Of a stretch of 64,000 nt of DNA, positions 60,105 through 64,000 are shown piece by piece. A model generated the notes under the pieces. That model saw only the letters and a program-made list of their open reading frames with translations, searched no databases and was not told the DNA's origin. The DNA is from Adineta steineri (Eukaryota > Rotifera > Eurotatoria > Adinetida > Adinetidae). The first letter of the stretch is position 1. Every line of letters starts with the position of its first letter. Location: NCBI GenBank assembly GCA_905250115.1, contig CAJNOI010000296.1, positions 1 to 64,000 of the forward strand, read 5' to 3'. Both the position numbers and the translations under genes were made by a program.

Positions 60105-61687
60105 ATGACATCCATAACGAATCATTCTAATAAACAAGATCAAATAGAAGATTCAAAATCAAATTCAATAATTCAACTTGAATTCAGTGAATCAGTTGCA
60201 CAAATACTTGCAGCAACATCGTATCGACAATATTCTTCTCGGAAAAGATCTTCATCGAAAGACACTCAAAGAACATATGATAAAGAAGAGAATACTAACA
60301 AAAAACAACGAAATAATAATGATTATCACGTGTTTCAAACACAAAAACGGAATGGTAGAATCATACAAATTCAATTTAATTTTGTCTTATTTTATACATC
60401 TATTCTATTTTAGAAATGATATCTAAAAGATTGGTCAGCACTCAGAATATTACTGAAAATAATTTAGAATGGTTTCAAGATTTTATGCGTCAATGTTTGG
60501 ATACAATACGTGATACCGTTACCCAGGCTTGTATAACAGCTATCTCTTCTCAATTCAGAACACCACTAAATTCAAATACTCCTACTCAAGATATCAATAT
60601 TAATAATTATCGAACTGGTCATATTCAAAGTGAACATTCACTGACATTACATAATAGATTAGATGATGATGATGATTATATTGGTAAAAAACAACGAATT
60701 CATCATCGAGCAAGATTAAATCCTTATCCTCTGTTTAAAAATATATTTCGAACACAACTTAATGATATTCAAGTACCTTGGTCATATGAATGGTCGCAAT
60801 ACAAACCGATTATATTTACAGCTGAAGAAGTTCATATCAATCCAAATGCAGATCTTGGTATAAACAAAACAAATAAATATATTTGTTTTTAGAATAATAA
60901 TTTTTAGATTTATTAAAATCTCCTTCTTCTATTTCACTTCATTTCAATACTATTGATGGTACTATCGATCGTCGTAGTGTCTATCATCATTATCATATAA
61001 ATAAATATAATGGTCTTCCATTAAATCCAATTGGTCGTACAGGTATACAAGGACGTGGTATTCTTCTTAGATGGGGTCCAAATATCTATCATTATATTAT
61101 CATATGTCGATGGAAACGAGATATTCAAGGAAGAATTATTTTACATCCATCAAATGGAAAAAAAATCCTTGAAATTCTCTTAGAAATACAAACAGATGGT
61201 TATGAAACAAATGATTTTATTCTAACAGGTGGTTTACATGTATTAGGTTATCGATTTCCACCCCAATTACAAGATCGTTTAAAACGTTTTATTATTCATA
61301 CAGGTTAAATTAAATTATATATATTTCATTTCGTTTTATCTATTCCATATTATCTAAGGTGTGATCTTCAATAATGAAAAAAAGATTTCATCATCACTTA
61401 TTGGATTAAATCATTTATTTGAACAAACTCCAGTATCATGGAAAGGTGCTTATTTTGATGATACTCGTAATACAGATAATGCCTGGATAGAATTATCCAT
61501 TGAATATCTCTTAGATTATGATCATCAATTTACAACATGTATACCATGTCTTCACAATGAACAACTTAGTCATCTTGAACAACCACGTTTTCTATGGAAA
61601 GATGTAAAAAATACAATTAATATTGGACCAAGAACTCATTATCGTCTTATAAGAAATTTAGCCTATAAACTTGATGCATATTTCTGA
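60105..61687 (+). CDS. NUDT9-like (TRPM2 NUDT9-H-like) protein with degenerate Nudix box
   Basis: Four exons: 60105-60354, 60414-60857, 60908-61303, 61359-61687, giving 472 aa. The first 180 residues or so are Ser/Lys/Asn-rich with a basic SSRKRSSSK motif. After that it follows human NUDT9, an ADP-ribose pyrophosphatase. The order is NPYP near the N-terminus, VPWSYEWSQYKPIIFTAEEV, NPIGRTGIQGRGILLRWGPN, ICRWKRD, IILHPSNGKKILEILLEI, then TGGLHVLG and YFDDTRNTDNAWIELSI. The Nudix catalytic signature should follow the GG pair as GX5EX7REUXEEXG. It is replaced by sequence ending QDRLKRFIIHTG, with no Glu pair. Hydrolysis is therefore very unlikely; ADP-ribose binding, as in the TRPM2 channel's inactive domain, is possible. 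No membrane segment is present, so it is not a channel. Confidence 0.85.
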
Positions 61688-61775
61688 AAAAGATAAACGT
61701 AATTTGGTTATTATTAATCTATTAGATGTACTTTTTAATCTTTAATCATAAGAATTACAGTTTAAAAAAAATCGT

Positions 61776-62660
61776 TCATTTAACATCATCATATTTTCCT
61801 CCTCGTCCTTGTTTCTGTTCAATAAAATGTTTTGCACCTGGAATTGATTCACGTTCAATTAATTGTCTTCCATATAGATATTCATGTTCAAGACTATCAT
61901 CAACTGTATTTGAAACAGAAAAATGTGCTGAAAGTCGATCAGTGTTCATACATTCATAAGGAAATCGAAGTATATCTTTTGCAAGTTGAATAGCTTCAGA
62001 TAAACATTGACCATCAGGTACAAGACGATTAATTAATCCAATATTAAATGCTTCTTGTGCATGTACTGTTCGACCAGTTAAAATTAAATCAAGTGCTCGT
62101 GAAAGACCAATAAGACGTGGTAAACGAACAGTACCACCATCAATAAGTGGAACACCAAAACGACGACATAAGACACCATATTTTGATGATTGTTCACCGA
62201 CACGCATATCTGCTAGAAGAGATAATTCTAGACCACCAGCAACACATGGTCCAGCAATAGCAGCTATTAATGGTTTTTTCAAGCTCATACGACTTGGTCC
62301 CATAGGTCCAGGTTCATTTTTATTATAATCCATGGGTACAGAAATTTTTGATGATGCAACTTCGCTTAAATCATAACCAGCACAAAATGCAGAACCACCT
62401 TCACCATATAAAATAGCTATACGAGCTGTATCATCATTTTCAAAATTTTTAAAAGCTGATAAAAGTTGAAGTGCTGTTGAATGGTTAACACAATTTCGTT
62501 TCGTTGGACGATTTATTCCAATTAGACGAACTGATGGTGTATCATCAACATGGCTAATATTAACCGTTGTATTTGACGATGAAGAATATCGAAGAGTAGA
62601 AGTTATTGTATAAAATTTTCTACCAATATAAGATGAAAGTAATATTCGATGGCTATGCAT
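61776..62660 (-). CDS. Enoyl-CoA hydratase/isomerase family protein, intronless
   Basis: 294 aa, one exon, with a possible mitochondrial presequence (MHSHRILLSSYIGRKFYTIT). Crotonase fold: FCAGYDLSE (oxyanion hole), IAGPCVAGGLELSLLADMRV with the first catalytic Glu in GGLEL, then GVLCRRFGVPLIDGGTVRLP and LIGLSRALDLILTGR. The position of the second catalytic Glu of classical hydratases (FGQPE) is Cys here (YGVLC). That form, with CRRFGVPLIDGGTVRLP, is from memory typical of a bacterial crotonase subgroup. The reaction is thus not certain to be hydration. Bacterial-like sequence and absence of introns among intron-rich neighbours suggest horizontal transfer. Start: first ATG; the next gene is 263 bp upstream. 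Confidence 0.85.
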   Translation of the reverse strand: MHSHRILLSSYIGRKFYTITSTLRYSSSSNTTVNISHVDDTPSVRLIGINRPTKRNCVNHSTALQLLSAFKNFENDDTARIAILYGEGGSAFCAGYDLSEVASSKISVPMDYNKNEPGPMGPSRMSLKKPLIAAIAGPCVAGGLELSLLADMRVGEQSSKYGVLCRRFGVPLIDGGTVRLPRLIGLSRALDLILTGRTVHAQEAFNIGLINRLVPDGQCLSEAIQLAKDILRFPYECMNTDRLSAHFSVSNTVDDSLEHEYLYGRQLIERESIPGAKHFIEQKQGRGGKYDDVK

Positions 62661-62922
62661 TTTCTAATAACACCTAATGGAAAAATTTCTCAAATGAAAT
62701 GATAAACAAAATGAAAAAAATGAGAAATCTTATGTCATATTCATTCTCTGAATAATAATATTTGTATATGTATATGTATATATATATAATAAAAAAGAAA
62801 ATTGAAGATTAATTTCGTTTCTTTTTCTATCTTGTGTACAAATAATATAACAACAATAATAAAGACCACAAAAAAAATCATGAAACAAACACACACTCTG
62901 TTAGTAAATACAGATACAGAAA

Positions 62923-64000
62923 TCACTTTTGAAATACTCTCAATGTTTGATTAAATCCACGCATTTCTTCGTCTGTTGCTGTTTGAAAAAATGGGGAAAC
63001 ACCATGTCGAGCAGCAGCCAATGTATCATCAAGTGTTTCATCGACCATGTTACCAGAATTTGATTGTAGATCATTAGGATTCGGTCGCCAATGAGGTGGT
63101 TGAGAAGGATTAGATTGAAAATTATTTCCTCGTCTATCTGTTGGTGCACTTGCCCAATGACCATCATTGAGAATATCAAGACGTTGTCGTTTTATCGAAG
63201 GACCGCCACCACCACCACCTCCACCGCCACCGCTACCACCACCACGATTATCAAAATCTGGTGGTCCACCACCTCGAGAATAATCATCGAGCATAGAAAG
63301 TGATCCACGCGGAAAATTTGGTGGTTGAGGAGCTGATTGAGGCTACAATTATTTATATATAAGATATAAAAAAAGAACTGAATAAATACTTACATAGAAT
63401 GAATCATCAGGATCGAGTGAATCTAAAATAAATTTAAATATACGAAACTCTTATTGACAAAATCGAAATATAAATAACTTACTTGTCATCCTATTATTAC
63501 TATCACCAGGATATGGATCAACAGAACGCCATGCTTTTTCAAATGGTTTAGGTACAGGTTTAGCAAACGGTACCTATAAACATCAATATTCATAGATGTA
63601 TTAAGAAAACAAACAAAAAAAGAACATACACGTCGTCGTCTACTTTCTTCATCATCATTTGAATAATCTAGGCCAGGAATACCAGCTTCACGTCGAGTAG
63701 TGATCTCATCTACATAAAATACAAAGTTTTTCTATTTAGTTTTCAAAATAAATTTACCTTGTTGTTGTAATTGTTCTAGTAAACCACCTTCAAAACCTAA
63801 ACCTGGCATATTCATTTCCTCTGAACGTTCATGTTCTAATTCTTCACGATGTAATTGTTCAAGACGTGTGGCATGTAATAATAAGCCTTCTTCACTACGT
63901 TCAAGTACAGTATCACCAGGTCGATTACGTGTCCAAAATCGGGTTGTATGATCATTTGAACCACTAACAAGCATGTGACCAAGAGGATGCCATGACATAT
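62923..64000 (-). CDS. WDR33: WD repeat-containing protein 33 (CPSF subunit, Pfs2), 3' part
   Basis: WDR33 helps recognise AAUAAA in pre-mRNA 3'-end processing. Exons seen (minus): 64000-63758 (continues beyond the window), 63709-63630, 63573-63483, 63422-63394, 63342-62923. The first visible exon holds the end of the last WD repeat and the diagnostic [20 protein letters not shown], then [10 protein letters not shown] Gln/Glu-rich helix follows. After that the short exons give [17 protein letters not shown], and a Gly/Pro-rich tail has a run of glycines and [10 protein letters not shown]. Phases close at each junction. The collagen-like region of vertebrate WDR33 is absent, as expected for an invertebrate. 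Confidence 0.92.

Overview
This window looks like nuclear DNA from a small AT-rich metazoan genome, most likely a bdelloid rotifer. Housekeeping genes are split by many short GT-AG introns (mostly about 45-70 bp). The accessory proteins are kinds known to be expanded in bdelloids: an ADP-ribosyltransferase fused to kinesin-light-chain-type TPRs, an F-box/leucine-rich-repeat family, and an LDLa/EGF/seven-transmembrane receptor. TGTGGG-type repeats, the telomere unit reported for Adineta, also occur. The species call is inference. No tRNA, rRNA, CRISPR array or operon was seen.

Layout. 1-6166 is AT-rich and nearly empty, with one possible small first exon at 992-1054. 6167-32027 is a conserved gene block: RACGAP1 (-), a SAMD15-like protein (+), an SLC6 transporter (-), an intronless metallo-beta-lactamase-fold protein (+), a PP2A B'' regulatory subunit (-), a UBASH3-type histidine phosphatase (-), a 3 kb empty stretch, mitochondrial citrate synthase (+) and an unrecognised Ser-rich protein (-).

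32933-38426 holds two tandem F-box/LRR genes. The first has lost its start codon. The second has fourteen 84-bp LRR exons on an almost perfect 141-bp exon+intron period. Next come a decayed O-methyltransferase (39490-39974), a short unrecognised gene, and a D-glucuronyl C5-epimerase gene. That gene carries a 1450-bp transposon with 14-bp inverted ends in one intron and an in-frame stop. Its 3' end overlaps a convergent CAP-domain gene by 11 bp.

45.4-58.5 kb reads as accessory, perhaps former subtelomeric, DNA. It has CCCACA/TGTGGG patches, a 100-N assembly gap, the large receptor gene, an intronless frame of unknown origin broken by two stops, and the ART-TPR gene. 58-64 kb returns to ordinary genes: a NUDT9-like protein whose Nudix box is destroyed, an intronless bacterial-like enoyl-CoA hydratase, and the 3' part of WDR33.

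The genes do not form one pathway. Gene models were spliced by hand. Exon lengths and phases close for nearly all of them; the two unresolved joins (PPP2R3 and the epimerase 5' ends) are stated in their entries.
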